Positions 9,328-19,066 of a stretch of DNA of 21,991 bases are shown here, piece by piece. The notes under the pieces were generated by a model. That model worked only from the letters and a program-made list of their open reading frames with translations. It searched no databases and was not told the origin of the DNA. A program made the position numbers and the translations under genes. Position 1 is the first letter of the stretch. Each line of letters begins with the position of its first letter. Source of the stretch: Chromera velia (lineage: Eukaryota; Sar; Chromeraceae); NCBI GenBank assembly GCA_018398765.1, contig JAHBMJ010003962.1, positions 61,787 through 83,777 of the forward strand. The letters are read 5' to 3'.

Positions 9328-9751
9328 CTCTGCGTGCGGCAGCAATTGTACGACATAAACAGGAAGACAATAATAAACGAAAATGAATGAATGACACGAA
9401 TGCAGAAAGGGAGATGCCACCGGGACCGTAAAAGAAAACAGTTTCAGCACTTGATCAAGCTGCAACCGTCCAGACTCCTGAATTGCAGATCTGGTCTCGA
9501 TGACCGACAGATTTGATTGAATTCAATTTGATCGATTCTATCGATGCAAGAGTGCATGCTGTATAAAGGGCAGAGCAAACAAGTGTGAGACCATCAAAAG
9601 TTCCCCATGCAACCCTATTCAACTTTTCTTCCTCTAACCGCGCGCTGACAAAACCACCCAACAAAATCCACTCCTGACTCCCGCCCTAGCTCGATCCTCC
9701 CCTCCCATCCTGATGATGATGCATGCCCATGATGGCTGCAGGGCAACGTAC
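9328..9751 (-). other. Intron K/L
   Basis: 424 nt. Strong donor (CCCCG|GTACGT). No repeat or coding signal seen. Confidence 0.55.
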
Positions 9752-9874
9752 CGGGGCCCATCTGGAGTCTTTGAACCTGCAGCTGTACCCGTCGACCTCC
9801 CCGCAGAGCTCTTCGCACTCTGCCGCCTCGTCACACGCGCTCCTCCCGTTGTACACAGCAAGAGATCCTCCCGT
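9752..9874 (-). CDS. Large adhesin gene, exon K: Cys-rich, weakly Apple/PAN-like
   Basis: 123 nt, phase 0 to phase 0. The acceptor is ATAAATGCAG and the donor CCCCG|GTACGT. The 41 residues contain SACDEAAECEELCGEVDGYS followed by CRFKDSRWAP, with the spacing C-x5-C-x3-C-x7-C. Together with the end of exon J (LSECERAHYYCE) this gives a compact Cys-rich unit whose spacing recalls Apple/PAN domains (Cys-helix-Cys-x3-Cys). The unit is short for a PAN domain and the match is only by spacing, so a terminal part of the gene's own Cys-rich module is an equal possibility. Confidence 0.65.
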
Positions 9875-10129
9875 CTGCATTTATTCATTCAAGTGTTGAT
9901 TCTGTCTTTCTCTTTCTCTTTCGAGAACAAAGACGGACGGCCATATTTTCTTTTCTTTCGGCGCTTTCTGCACGGAAGAAATCCTACTTTCTGCCCTCTC
10001 TTGTCCCTTTATTCTTGGGCAGCACTTTTGTCCATTTCCTCTTTCAATCTCCTAAGGTCTGTTTCTTTTTTTCAGTCGTGCGAACAGGCAGACAGGCAGG
10101 CAAAAAGGAAAGCTTGCAGGCAAACAGAC

Positions 10130-10917
10130 CTCACAGTAGTAGTGCGCTCTCTCGCACTCGCTCAGCGTGTCATCGAGAGGGAGGCCCCAGTCCTCCGTGT
10201 CCATCACCGCCCCCGGACTCAGGTTCACCCAGTTCGCAGCAGCACAGTAGTAGCTGACACGGAACCAGCCCTGTGGCTCCCACCAGTTAGTCGGTACGCA
10301 CGGCTGGAAGCTGAAGCTAGACAAACCATACCCACTGTCTCCTCCATTGCACCCGAAGTTCAGGTTGTCGGGCACACTGCCCTCGAGGTCGCTCACAGGC
10401 GCACAAGCCGTCTGGGCCTTCACAACGACCTGCCCCTCCCTCCCTGTCAACTCCTCCCTCGTTGACAGACAGCACGTGTACGCAAACCGAGCCTGGAAAC
10501 CGTCTGCTGAAATCTCGACCTTCAAATCACCCAGGATTCCCGATTTCTTCTTCTTTGACTTTTCCCCGTATGCGTGCAGACAGTGGACCTGAGGCATGCG
10601 GATAAACGTCTCCAGACCGAAGGAACCCGGGTCTCCCGCCTTCCCGGCCAACGCCTTCCAGTCTGTGTGATGGGACTGGCACTCAAACCGAACATGGGCG
10701 TCGTCTGCTGCCTCCAGTCGCAGACCGGTGCACGTTCCCCCGACCTTCAAATTTCCAGCAGCAGCTCTCTGCAGAATGAGGGACACGCTCTCCTCACTGT
10801 CCTTTCCTTTTGCTGCCCCATCTGCTGGCAGGGAGACATTATGGTCAGCAGGAGCCTCCCCACTCCGGTGCTGCCCTGCGTTTCCTTTTCCGGTCCCCGT
10901 GGCAACGAGGGCCAGAG
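10130..10917 (-). CDS. Large adhesin gene, exon J: Cys-rich modules
   Basis: 788 nt entering at phase 1 after a textbook acceptor (TTTCTGTGCCTGCAG) and leaving at phase 0 (TGTGAG|GTCTGT). An Ala/Gly/Lys-rich linker of about 45 residues leads into Cys-rich sequence: GGTCTGLRLEAADDAHVRFEC, then QVHCLHAYGEK with a Lys-rich loop (KSKKKKSG), then ARFAYTCC. It continues KAQTAC...NFGCNGGDSGYGLSSFSFQPC and ends WFRVSYYC. This is the same order (CC, then TxC, then C...G..L.....SxC, then R.S..C) seen in exon A, so it counts as a further copy of the module. The exon closes with DTLSECERAHYYCE. The module probably folds as a disulphide-bonded extracellular domain; its ligand is unknown. Confidence 0.85.
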
Positions 10918-11158
10918 CTGCAGGCACAGAAATGTAAAGAGAGAGACGCGTTGGATGCGTATCGAAGTCGCATATTTCTCTTTCAACCTTTTTTATTTAA
11001 AAAATCTCGCAAGAGAAAACGTGAAGAATCGCTGTCTGTCTGTACGGCAGGCAAGATGGGGCCCAACACCGAAAGATAGATGCACTTCTCTCTCGCCAGA
11101 CTGTTCTCCTTCTTTCCTCTTTAAATTTTCCTTTCTGCTGGCCTGCACGCTCACGCAC

Positions 11159-11308
11159 CTGTGCTGGTGTCCTCATTGCACGAGTCGAAGGAGACGTCTG
11201 AGAGGAAGCCGTTGGGTCTGCAGTCGAACTGGAACCGGGTAGCTGCAGTCGACGAGGGCTCGCACACCCCCGCTCCCCTGCCCTTCGCTGGACGGACGTG
11301 CCAGGGTC
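11159..11308 (-). CDS. Large adhesin gene, exon I: Cys-rich module half
   Basis: 150 nt, phase 1 to phase 1. The acceptor is CCCCGACAG and the donor ACAG|GTGCGT. It carries GVCEPSSTAATRFQFDC, then RPNGFLSDVSFDSCNED, matching the second half of the gene's Cys-rich module (C-x2-G-x-L-x3-S/V-x-x-x-S-C). It joins exon J in frame. Confidence 0.7.
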
Positions 11309-11769
11309 CTGTCGGGGGTCGATCACGGAAATGAAACAAATAAAACAAGAGAGCGTGTCGCACGTTTGCGGAGAGTTGTGTTTCTTGAAAGATCTCAGCA
11401 AGCAATAAGCAAAGAAGACCAGAAAGCGCTCAGAGCGAAGGTAGACGGGCAGGCGACCGCTTTTATGGTTCGTCATCCAGAAAAGACACAAAACACCCAA
11501 AAACACCTATGCGAAGAACAGAAAGGGAAAAAGCGGACATATGCTATCACCAGCTTTCCGATTCGCTTGTGTAGAAATGTGCACTGCCTTTCCTTTCTAG
11601 AGGAATCTTTTACAATTCGCTGCTAAGCGAGGGCATAGAGAAGGAACGAATGGAAGTCCACGCAGCAACGCTCTCTCTGTTCTTACGCACTTCTGTCGAT
11701 CAGTGCACACTTATAGAGAATTCTGCGGTCGCCCCCTGATTCGCAGTCGCGCACCTTGTACCCCTGCCA

Positions 11770-11803
<34 letters not shown>

Positions 11804-11926
11804 AGAGAGAGAAATGATCCGATTGAGCATACAGAAAAGAGAATACAGAACAGGGCTGCAAGAAAAAAGGACACATAGACAATTCAAGCAGTAAATCCAC
11901 TGCCGATCGATCCTTGTGGTTCTCAC
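11309..11926 (-). other. Intron H/I
   Basis: 618 nt, the longest intron in the model. It holds a CA/GA compound microsatellite at 11771-11812. No coding exon with matching Cys pattern was found in it, but its length leaves room for a missed small exon. Confidence 0.5.
11771..11812. repeat. (CA)15(GA)6 compound microsatellite
   Basis: Fifteen CA units followed by about six GA units on the plus strand, inside intron H/I. Confidence 0.95.
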
Positions 11927-12451
11927 TCTGAATCCATCCTGGTTGATTCCTTTCTCGACTCTCGCAGCCCCCTTTTACCTGAAGGAAGTATCCCAGAGGA
12001 CACTCAAGCTGCCCGAATGCCTCCTGTGTCTGCAGAGCCGGCTCAGCGCCGTCCTTTGCAGGGAAACAGGCGGTTTTGAAGTACTTGGAATGATACACCG
12101 CCCCCTTCACCAACTTCATCGACGGCCCCGGAATGCCTGCGAGGGATCCCATGCTCGAGGCCCCTGCCCCCTGCATCGCCCCCTCCAGAGCCGCCGCTCT
12201 CTCGTCCTTCTCCAAAGCGGAGCAACATGAATAAACGACCCGCGACCTCGGATTGCTACTCACACACCCGTACTGGGCGTACAGAGTTCTGACTGCAGAA
12301 ACGCTGCACGGCCGGACTCCCAGATTCTCCGCGCTCGTCTCCACTCTGCAGCTGTGGTGACCGTCGCAGAGGTTGCGGAAGGCGTCAAGGACGGAGACTG
12401 TCGTGCAGGAGTCGACGTTGCCCTTCCGCTCCAGTTCCGCTCGAATGTCCG
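11927..12451 (-). CDS. Large adhesin gene, exon H: SUEL lectin second half and Cys-rich module
   Basis: 525 nt entering at phase 1 (CTCACTGCAG|CG) and leaving at phase 1 (CAGA|GTGAGA); an in-frame donor 52 nt earlier (CTTCAG|GTAAAA) is the main alternative. The first 62 residues complete a SUEL-type lectin: DSCTTVSVLDAFRNLCDGHH, SCRVETSAENLG, RPCSVSAVRTLYAQYGC. This matches the family order C...v...C.G...C.v......DPC...K.L...Y.C, but with RPC in place of DPC. After it comes VVYSCC, an Ala/Gly-rich loop, YFKTAC and LECPLGYFLQ, the same order as the gene's Cys-rich module. SUEL domains bind galactose or rhamnose; the changed motifs may alter or abolish this. Confidence 0.8.
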
Positions 12452-12738
12452 CTGCAGTGAGATCGAAGAGACAATTGTTTTTTATTAATTCAACACAGAA
12501 CGCAAAGTCTGCAGCAAGTGGGACCAGGGGAGAGAGAGAGAAAGCGAGCGGGCTTTTGCTCAATTTTCCGACTGCATGTGTTGAAATGCATGCCACATGG
12601 ACTCCTCCCTTCTCACCCGGCGGCTCTGCATGGACACAGACACGAATTCAAGACGAGCACAGTAGCGTGGGGAGCTGTCACCGCACTGGCCGGACTCTAT
12701 TCACGTAGGTAGGCAGGCAGGTAGACCGACTGACTGAC

Positions 12739-12877
12739 TCTCTTTTGTGGCGGGGCAGGAGGACGGGGGAGCGTCCATGTCGAGCGGGCCGAAGAGAGTG
12801 GCGTCGACAAATTTGATCATTCGGTCGACGGGACAGCGGATGTCGATGGTCACGCCTTCACAAACCCTGCTCAACCA
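12739..12877 (-). CDS. Large adhesin gene, exon G: SUEL lectin first half
   Basis: 139 nt entering at phase 0 after a long pyrimidine tract (CTGCCTGCCTGCCTCCAG) and leaving at phase 1 (AGAGA|GTCAGT). It encodes CEGVTIDIRCPVDRMIKFVD followed by ATLFGPLDMDAPPSSCPATK, the N-terminal half of a SUEL/galactose-binding lectin domain (C.g..i.I.C....I.i..A.YGR). The family's YGR is replaced by FGP. Exons G and H together supply the eight Cys typical of the domain. The nearby acceptor GAGCAG (12868-12867) is possible but needs a phase-2 donor that I do not find. Confidence 0.8.
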
Positions 12878-13398
12878 CTGGAGGCAGGCAGGCAGGCAAG
12901 CACGGGGACGTGCACATACATCAACAGACATAAAAGAAGAGAGATACAGGAAGAAACAGTTACAGACAGGTGGGGAAACAGTCGCACGACAGAAAGAAAC
13001 TCTGCGGAAATGCCAAGAAGAGAAAGGAGGGCTGGGTGGAAGGATCCCATGCAGAAAGAAACTGCTCGCCCAGGGAAGTCACATACAGAGAGAGAAGCAG
13101 AAAACGCAAGAGAAGAGAGGACACATCAATTGCTTGCAACTGAGTTTTCTTTCTAAGTGTGCGTGAGAATCATCCAAATGACTGTCGATTCTTTTTTTCG
13201 TGCGAGGGAGCGTCCTCGACTTTTCGAGACGAGTTTTTTTCTCCGCCGACCTCTTCTTCGGGGAGCTCGCTTGATCATCCGCAGCTTGATAGCTGTCGCC
13301 GGAATGAATACCTTGCAGCAAGTGAAACAAACAATACTGCGTCTTAAAGAAAGGACATACACATGCACCCCAAGTTCCCTCCCCCCTTCCCCTCCGAC
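12878..13398 (-). other. Intron F/G (left or right limit uncertain)
   Basis: 521 nt if exon F ends at 13399, or 434 nt (13311-12878) if it ends at 13312 (CTGCAAG|GTATTC). Both donors are phase 0. A Lys/Arg/Ser-rich frame at 13336-13150 could be an extra exon behind a 62-nt mini-intron, but no fitting downstream junction was found. CTGC/GCCT repeats crowd the right end of exon G's acceptor. Confidence 0.45.
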
Positions 13399-15333
13399 CT
13401 CTTCTTTCTGCCGGTCTATTTTCGGCGTTCCGTAGACCTTCGCATGGATGAAGTGGACCCCATCGTTCTTCGTGTTCCTCGACACGTAAATCCGCACGTA
13501 CCGCCCCCACACAGCAGAGGGGAACTGAAGGAGCGTCCCGTCAATCGACTCGTCAGGCCCGTACCCCGGCATCACGAAGGCCTCCTGTTGGTGCTTGAAG
13601 TCGCTGGAGTCGGACACCGTCACCTTCTTGCCGCAGTAAGACCGGACGTCGTGCCAGTACATCCACAAACGCACTGCGCTCATCTGGACACTAGATCCCA
13701 TATCAAGCTGAACGTACCTCTCGTACTTCCCGCACGACGTGCCCTTGGAGTTTGGCAGGTCCTTGAACGCCGCTTCCTCTGTGTTCAGGTGGTTGCCTAC
13801 CATCTTCATGGCGTCCCCTACCGGGCAGTTGGTGGAGGCTGCGAGCGGTTGGATCTCTCTCTGAGGCATCGCGAAGGGCCCGTATACTTTCGCCTCGACC
13901 AAATGCGCGAAGTTCGACAGCGTGTTTCTACCCACGTAGATGCGCACAAAGCGTCCCCTGACGGTCTTCTCGAACTGGAGGAAGTGTCCGGGAAACTCTC
14001 CCTCCGTGAATTCATTGGGCAGATAGGCATAATTATCGTCCACACGATTGTTGTATATGTCAAAAGATCGAGAAGCTCTCTTCGAGAACGCTGTGGTACT
14101 GTCGGAGAAGCTCTCGGAGAGCGACACCTCCACCCTCACCCCACAGAAGCGGGCTCCGGGGACAGGGGCGTACCATGTGCGAACGGCACTGAGCTCCACC
14201 TCAGCTCCCATGTCGAGTTGCACGAAGTACTTGGGAGTACAGTCGATGCCTGGCTGGTGCGGGTGGTTTTTGTACGCGTTGTTCCAATCGGTGGGCTCTG
14301 TGATTCCGTCGATCACAGTCAAAGGGTCTCCGTACTCCATGTTCGTCGTTGCAGTCACCACCTTCAGCTGATGAGTGGGCACAGACATCTGGCCGTACAC
14401 TTTGATCCCGTTGAGGTACGCCCTGTTGTCACTCTGGGCTGTCGAGGCCCCGACAAAAACCCGAAGATATCGATGTCGGACGGTCTTGGAGAACTGCAGA
14501 AATTGACCCTCGTCCGTCTCTGGCGGCCCTTCGCCAGGCTGCTCGAAAAGAATTTCCTTCTCTGAGAAGTCGGCGGAGTCCGATGCTTCCACCTTCTTCC
14601 GACAGAATCGCCTCCCGTCCCTCCAATACGACCACACCCGCACTCCACTCATGTCGAAAGCTCCGCCCATGTCCAGCTGAACGTACTTGGAATACTCGTT
14701 GCAGTCTGCAGGCCCGGCCACCATCTTGCCCCAAGTTATGGTGCTCGGCATCGTATTGATCAATCCTTCCGGGTTGCCCTCCGGAAAGTTGTCTGTTGCA
14801 TGCGCCACACTCAACTCCTGTGCACGCAGGAACACCGGACCGTAGGCCTTGAACTCGTTTAGGTACACCTCATTATTCACGTTGCTCCTCGACACCCAAA
14901 CGCGAATATACCTCCCCCACACAGTCTTCAACAAAGGATAAAAATTACCCTTTTCTGTCTCAGGCTCGAGGTACGTTGAGCTCCAGGGAACCACATAAAA
15001 ATGGGAGCCGTCGGAAGGGAAGTTGTCGAAGGTAGAGACATCGACCCGGTTGCCACACCATCGTATTTCCGTGTTTTTGTGATACCACCACAGCTGCCAG
15101 ATACGAATGGCATTCAGAGGAACAACAGCACCGAGATCCAACACCACACGACCGTGAGGTCCACTAGAGCAATCCCGTCCACGACCGTGAGGATAGTAAT
15201 ACCCTCCGTGGCCTGTGTATCCGTCAATAGCACCGTCAGGGTAATTCTCCAGGTCCTGGACCCAGGCCTTCTGAGCGGTGTACTCCGTGAACTGCGTCTT
15301 GTCTTCCGGCTCCGACTTGGATTCAATCAGGGA
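13399..15333 (-). CDS. Large adhesin gene, exon F: four F5/8 type C domains
   Basis: 1,935 nt entering at phase 0 (GACGCACGCAG|TCC). Four discoidin domains lie at about 15290-14836, 14817-14392, 14370-13876 and 13854-13426. Each has the order Cys, YVQLDMG-like strand, SAVRLWMYW-like strand, Y/FCGKKV, VSDS, LQFSKTVWGRYVRIYV, then a K-V-Y-G-P end. The first has GRVVLDLGAVVPLNAIRIWQ and WCGNRV. The third is divergent, with WYAPVPGARFCGVRV and an insert of about 25 residues before its LQFEKTVRGRF. F5/8 type C domains are beta-sandwiches binding glycans, phospholipids or collagen. The donor KEE|GTCGGA at 13399 is a guess; 13312 is an in-frame alternative adding 29 residues. All four domains sit in one exon without introns, as in exon A, which suggests growth by tandem duplication. 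Confidence 0.9.
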
Positions 15334-15721
15334 CTGCGTGCGTCAGGGATCAGACGAAGCAAAAACAGAGGCACAACGCGGGAAGCTGAGCAATGAGGAC
15401 AAAATTAAATGATTCATTCGAGGCTCCAATCCAATCCGAGGATCACAAGTAACCTAGCGAGAAGCAAAAACTTGTCAGTAGGTCCTCTGAACAGATTCAT
15501 GCAGGTGGCATGCAAAGGGCTGCGAATGCGGGAGCAAGCACTCGACCATGCATCACGTGAGGCATGCATCCGATACCTAGACTAATCCTTCGCCAGGAGG
15601 CCTATCCGCATCCTCTCCGTTCGCTTCAGAAGACAGCAGACGATCGGACAGCCAGCCAGACATACAAACAGACCACCATGCAGTAACCCACTTGACTTGA
15701 CTACATGCCCTGCAGGCTGAC
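15334..15721 (-). other. Intron E/F
   Basis: 388 nt, donor CAGATG|GTCAGC, acceptor CCTGACGCACGCAG. No coding signal or clear repeat seen. Confidence 0.6.
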
Positions 15722-15833
15722 CATCTGCGGATGCCACAGGGTTTCTGGAGGCTCCGCGACCCATCGGAGATTCGAGAGGACCTCTGTGCCGCTGCACTCA
15801 GCCGAACCCTCGGGACCCTCCATGCTTTCATAC
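15722..15833 (-). CDS. Large adhesin gene, exon E: small linker exon
   Basis: 112 nt entering at phase 2 (CATGCAG|G) and leaving at phase 0 (CAGATG|GTCAGC). It encodes YESMEGPEGSAECSGTEVLS, then NLRWVAEPPETLWHPQM, with one Cys. It joins exon D at phase 2 and exon F at phase 0. No domain is recognised. Confidence 0.6.
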
Positions 15834-15868
15834 CTGCATGCTCAGACAACCAGAGTTGTACATACATA

Positions 15869-15906
<38 letters not shown>
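15869..15906. repeat. (CA)n(GA)n compound microsatellite in intron D/E
   Basis: About nine CA then ten GA units on the plus strand. On the coding strand it is (TC)n(TG)n about 35-70 nt upstream of the exon E acceptor. The rest of intron D/E (16217-15834, 384 nt) shows nothing else. Confidence 0.95.
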
Positions 15907-16217
15907 AACAGAAACAGAGAGGGATGGGACGGGGCAGCAGGAGAAAGAGAGAGGAGTCCCGAAGCAGCGCTTCCGAACAACGAATCTTGAGGGCACCTCC
16001 CGGGCCAAACACGTCAAATGTATGTGCTGAAGTCGGAACAGGGAACTCGCGACTCAAAACGCCCCGCTGCAGTGGAGAAAGGCTCTGTCTGACGGAGTCG
16101 GAGAGGAAAGCTGAAACACTCCTCGCACAAAATTGATTCCTCTCATACAGCTGTGTGGGATAAAATGAGAACAAAAACAAAAACCATGCATGAAGTCCCC
16201 CCCATGCAACGACCGAC

Positions 16218-16691
16218 CAGCTTGTCCTGTGTTCTGTGCAGTTCACGCTCGGCATTTCCTTGGCCGGGGGGAACCCGTGGAGGTCAAGGGGCAGTCTGCA
16301 CTCGTGAACAGTCCGCAGCATCGCCTCGCCGTCCCGCGACTGCCCGCACGACTCCTGCACGGCCCCGGAAAGCAAAAACCCCGACTCGGCACTACACACG
16401 GCCCCGGCAGACGCGAGGACCTCGCCGACTTTCACAGGCGGCGCCTCCAGAAAGCCCACCTCGCACTCCCCCTCGCACACCTTCACCTCCACAGTCTTTG
16501 CGTCCTCGTCGCAGTTCAACCCTCCTCTCTGCGGGGGGGGGTTGGTGCAGGAACGAAATCTAAAGGACTGGCAGGTCGACGTACAGGGCCCCCAGTCGCT
16601 CCACTCAGAGAACCCCCCGTCGAGTCCCCTGTTGATCTCCTGGCACGTCGCCTCGAACGCCGCGTGGTCGTTCTCGACAAGGAACCGCATG
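16218..16691 (-). CDS. Large adhesin gene, exon D: thrombospondin type 1 repeat
   Basis: 474 nt entering at phase 2 (CCCCCGCAG|C) and leaving at phase 2 (AGCTG|GTCGGT). After AAFEATCQEINRG comes a TSP1 repeat (about 16615-16466): FSEWSDWGPCTSTCQSFRFR, then SCTNPPP...GGLNC...KVCEGEC. The WxxWxxC core, the CxxTC pair and the RxRxC-like strand match the fold. WSDW is a typical C-mannosylation site. The O-fucosylation consensus (C-x-x-S/T-C-x-x-G) is present except that its Gly is Phe. A module half follows: AVCSAESGFLLSGAVQESC then GQSRDGEAMLRTVHEC, closely matching the ALTGVEMESCGEDSGTFRMR region of exon A. TSP1 repeats bind glycosaminoglycans and are common in alveolate adhesins. Confidence 0.88.
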
Positions 16692-17202
16692 CTGCGGGGG
16701 TAACGCGGGAAGGAAGGAAGGAAGGAAGGAAGGAAGGAACAACGGAGGGAACCAAAAGAGGACGGGAGGAAGAAGTGGAGGGCAAGCCGATCAAAGCTGC
16801 GCCTGAGCTACCCATTGCATCCATCGCTCGCTCGATCGGTGCATGCAATAATGTGCCACTACACCCATGCACCCTCCAACCCGACGACAGGCAGGCACTC
16901 ATCCTACCAATCAAGAAAGAGGCACAGAAAGAGGGACGCGGAAAGGGCGCACAGAGTTGCGCGAAGAGAGGGAATCGACTTGAACAAAGATAGTTTGTGA
17001 ACGTTTCTGTGCGCGAAAGAGACTTTGCTTCCCTCCGCTTTGACATCGGCTGGCTGCTCACTACAGAATACAAGAAGCATCGAGGCAACGGAAACAAATC
17101 AACGAACAGGAAGACGCAGACAGGCAGGCAGACAGGCAAAGAAGAAAGAAAGAAAGCTGGAAGGGCAACCGGAAGGAAATGACGGGAAGTAGTCAGGCTG
17201 AC
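16692..17202 (-). other. Intron C/D
   Basis: 511 nt, donor ACAGG|GTCAGC, acceptor CCCCCGCAG. It holds a (GGAA)n tract next to the acceptor and GGCA-type repeats near 17117-17135. A long open frame crosses it, but with no domain signal. Confidence 0.6.
16708..16739. repeat. (GGAA)n microsatellite in intron C/D
   Basis: About seven to eight GGAA units on the plus strand, or (TTCC)n on the coding strand, immediately upstream of the exon D acceptor, where it would act as a pyrimidine tract. Confidence 0.95.
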
Positions 17203-17278
17203 CCTGTCATCACTGAATGTTGAATATCAGGACCCACACACGAGGCGCGGACGTTAGCCAGATCGAAAGCACTCTTTC
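17203..17278 (-). CDS. Large adhesin gene, exon C: small exon
   Basis: 76 nt entering at phase 1 (CCGTCTGTTCAG|GA) and leaving at phase 2 (GACAGG|GTCAGC). It encodes KSAFDLANVRASCVGPDIQ and HSVMTG. Its single Cys fits the TxC position that follows the CC pair of exon B in the module. It was chosen because it alone bridges the phase-1 end of exon B and the phase-2 start of exon D. Confidence 0.6.
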
Positions 17279-17405
17279 CTGAACAGACGGAGCGGAGGTG
17301 CTTGTTTGAGGGGTAGCAAAAAGTATGAGACGGACTTTTCCACACAAAAATCACAGACGCGCAGGCGGAGTGCTGGTCACGTCGAGGACGGCAGGGAGGG
17401 AATAA

Positions 17406-17420
17406 GAGAGAGAGAGAGAG

Positions 17421-17457
<37 letters not shown>
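17406..17457. repeat. (GA)n microsatellite in intron B/C
   Basis: Two GA runs (17406-17420 and 17424-17457) split by AAT. On the coding strand they are (TC)n, between the tandem duplication and the exon C acceptor. Confidence 0.95.
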
Positions 17458-17460
<3 letters not shown>

Positions 17461-17740
17461 AGAGCAAGAGTCGGCACGTGACAAGAAGACAACAAAGTTG
17501 AACAGGGAAGGAAGGGAGCCGTGCAAAAAGAGAACGCTTCTTTACAGGAGCCTCCAGAGTCTACATCCGCAGACAGACAGCGAAAGAGAGGTAGAGAGAC
17601 TGAGAGCAAGAGTCGGCACGTGACAAGAAGACAACAAAGTTGAACAGGGAAGGAAGGGAGCCGTGCAAAAAGAGAACGCTTCTTTGCAGGAGCCTCCAGA
17701 GTCTACATCCGCAGACAGACAGCGAAAGAGAGGTAGAAAG
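17457..17740. repeat. 142-bp tandem duplication in intron B/C
   Basis: Two adjacent copies, 17457-17598 and 17599-17740, both starting ACTGAGAGCAAGAGTCGGCA. I count only two differences: A at 17544 against G at 17686, and G at 17596 against A at 17738. This near-identity suggests a recent event. The duplication fills most of intron B/C (17754-17279, 476 nt) and ends about 15 nt from the exon B donor. Confidence 0.95.
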
Positions 17741-17754
17741 AGAGAACCACTCAC

Positions 17755-18735
17755 CCCGGTCTTTCATCTCGACGGCGCTTGACTTTCTCTTCACAGGCAA
17801 AGGGTTGTACTTCGCGTCCTCCCCTGTGAAGATGCCATGATTTCGGCAGCACACGAACGAGACATGGAGGTACGGCTGGTTCCCGTACTCTGCATCCGTA
17901 GAGGAATCGTCCGGATAGTAGAACCACCGCTTCTCGTTGCTCTTCTCCTTCTTTGCGTCTTCCGTATGGGATTCCGCCTCTCTCTGAGCGAGTTCCAGAA
18001 CGTTTGCTGTCGGTTGCCAGTGCACGCCTGCGAGAGCGGTGCCTGTGGGGCACTGGATGTTCGTGTTGTTCCATTCGTGGAGGTTCCATCGACCTATGGG
18101 CTTCGGTGTCATCTTTTCACCGCTTCCCCCTCCCGTGTTCTCATCCCTTTGTTCCACAGAGAAGGTGGCACAGGTTCCGCGCTCCCAGTTCGTCTCACAC
18201 TTATACTCTCCCTGCCCCGATCCTGCGCCGCACGATTCGGTAGACGAAAAGGCGAAATCAGAGATCCACCCCTCGTCCACATGACACGCGAACGACTGAG
18301 AAGAAACAAAATCCCCTGGGCTCAGGTCGAGACGGGAACACTTCGTGGTATGCTGATCAACGGTTCTGTAACCCAACCATTTGAAGGCTCCCCACTCATC
18401 AGACGATGAGACATCGTCATGCTCCTCCCGTTTGCCCGACTGCACCGCAGCCGCCCGAAGTGGAGACGCGAGCCTCGAATTCTGCTGAAGCAGCGAGGCG
18501 GAAGGGCGGTCAGGCTGGAGCTGTCGGGAAGCCTTAGCTGAGGTGGGTGTGAGGGCAGTGGTCTGGAGGAGAGAGACTGGGCGGTCGGTCTGGGCAGTGA
18601 AGGCGGCGGGGATGCGGGTGCTGAGGCCCGGCTGGGGGTAGCCGCAGGGTCCCTTGATCTTGTAGGCTGCGGTCTGTCCCATGTTCGTCGGGTCGTCGTA
18701 CGGCCTGGACCCCTTCAGATATTCCAACGCTTCAT
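17755..18735 (-). CDS. Large adhesin gene, exon B: linker and Cys-rich modules
   Basis: 981 nt entering at phase 1 (GGAGTGCAG|AT) and leaving at phase 1 (GACCGGG|GTGAGT, a strong donor). It begins EALEYLKGSRPYDDPTNMG and continues through a Pro/Ser/Thr/Gln-rich linker of about 80 residues. Cys-rich sequence follows: TTKCSRLDLSPGD, FACHVDEGWISDFAFSSTESC, GEYKCETNWERGTC. After a Glu/Lys-rich loop come NIQCPTGTALAGVHW and YLHVSFVCC. The order C...G......SxC, then C-P-x-G-x-x-L-x-G, then a CC pair repeats what is seen in exon A, so this is at least one further module with a long insertion between its C-P and CC parts. The module's TxC then falls in exon C. Ligand unknown. Confidence 0.85.
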
Positions 18736-19064
18736 CTGCACTCCACACAACGTCTCGCTCACTCACTCATTCACCGACTCAATTGTACACCCAGCTATCA
18801 AATTACCAAAATCGGGCCGGGAAAAAAGTTCGATACAGCATTCGCCTTCCAAAACTTTCAGTCAGTCGGCAAGTAAGTCCGTAAGGCAACGCACGAGCAT
18901 GACAGCCAAAAAGAAGGAGCAGCGGTGGTAAAAACACAGGAGAGTCCGAAGGCAGAGAAGAGAAAACTGCAGCAAGCTGGCGAAAAGAGAAGGGCGGGGG
19001 GGCAGAGTTATTAGACTGAACACATCGGCAGACCACAACCCTGCTGACTGACTGACTGACTGAC
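18736..19064 (-). other. Intron A/B
   Basis: 329 nt. The donor TTCA|GTCAGT lies at the edge of a GTCA repeat and the acceptor is GGAGTGCAG. An alternative donor at 19082 (ACTT|GTGCAG) keeps the frame but removes a module Cys, so I reject it. No coding signal seen inside. Confidence 0.6.
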
Positions 19065-19066
19065 TG
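19044..19066. repeat. (TGAC)n repeat at the exon A donor
   Basis: Five to six TGAC units on the plus strand, read as (GTCA)n on the coding strand. The repeat begins exactly at the chosen donor of exon A, so each unit offers another GTCAGT donor in a different phase. Confidence 0.9.

Noticed and set aside
9713-10465. 250-codon plus-strand open frame
   Set aside because: Antisense of exons J and K and their intron; no domain or composition signal.
13150-13336. Lys/Arg/Ser-rich frame just past exon F (IHSGDSYQAADD... region)
   Set aside because: Could be an extra exon behind a 62-nt mini-intron, but I found no convincing downstream donor that joins exon G in phase; left as part of intron F/G.
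13363-14565. 400-codon plus-strand open frame
   Set aside because: Exact antisense of the discoidin exon F. Its composition (His/Arg/Val-rich, no domain) is that of a shadow, whereas the minus frame shows four clear domains.
17457-17740. Repeat array of CRISPR type
   Set aside because: Two long adjacent copies with no spacers, inside an intron of a eukaryotic gene.
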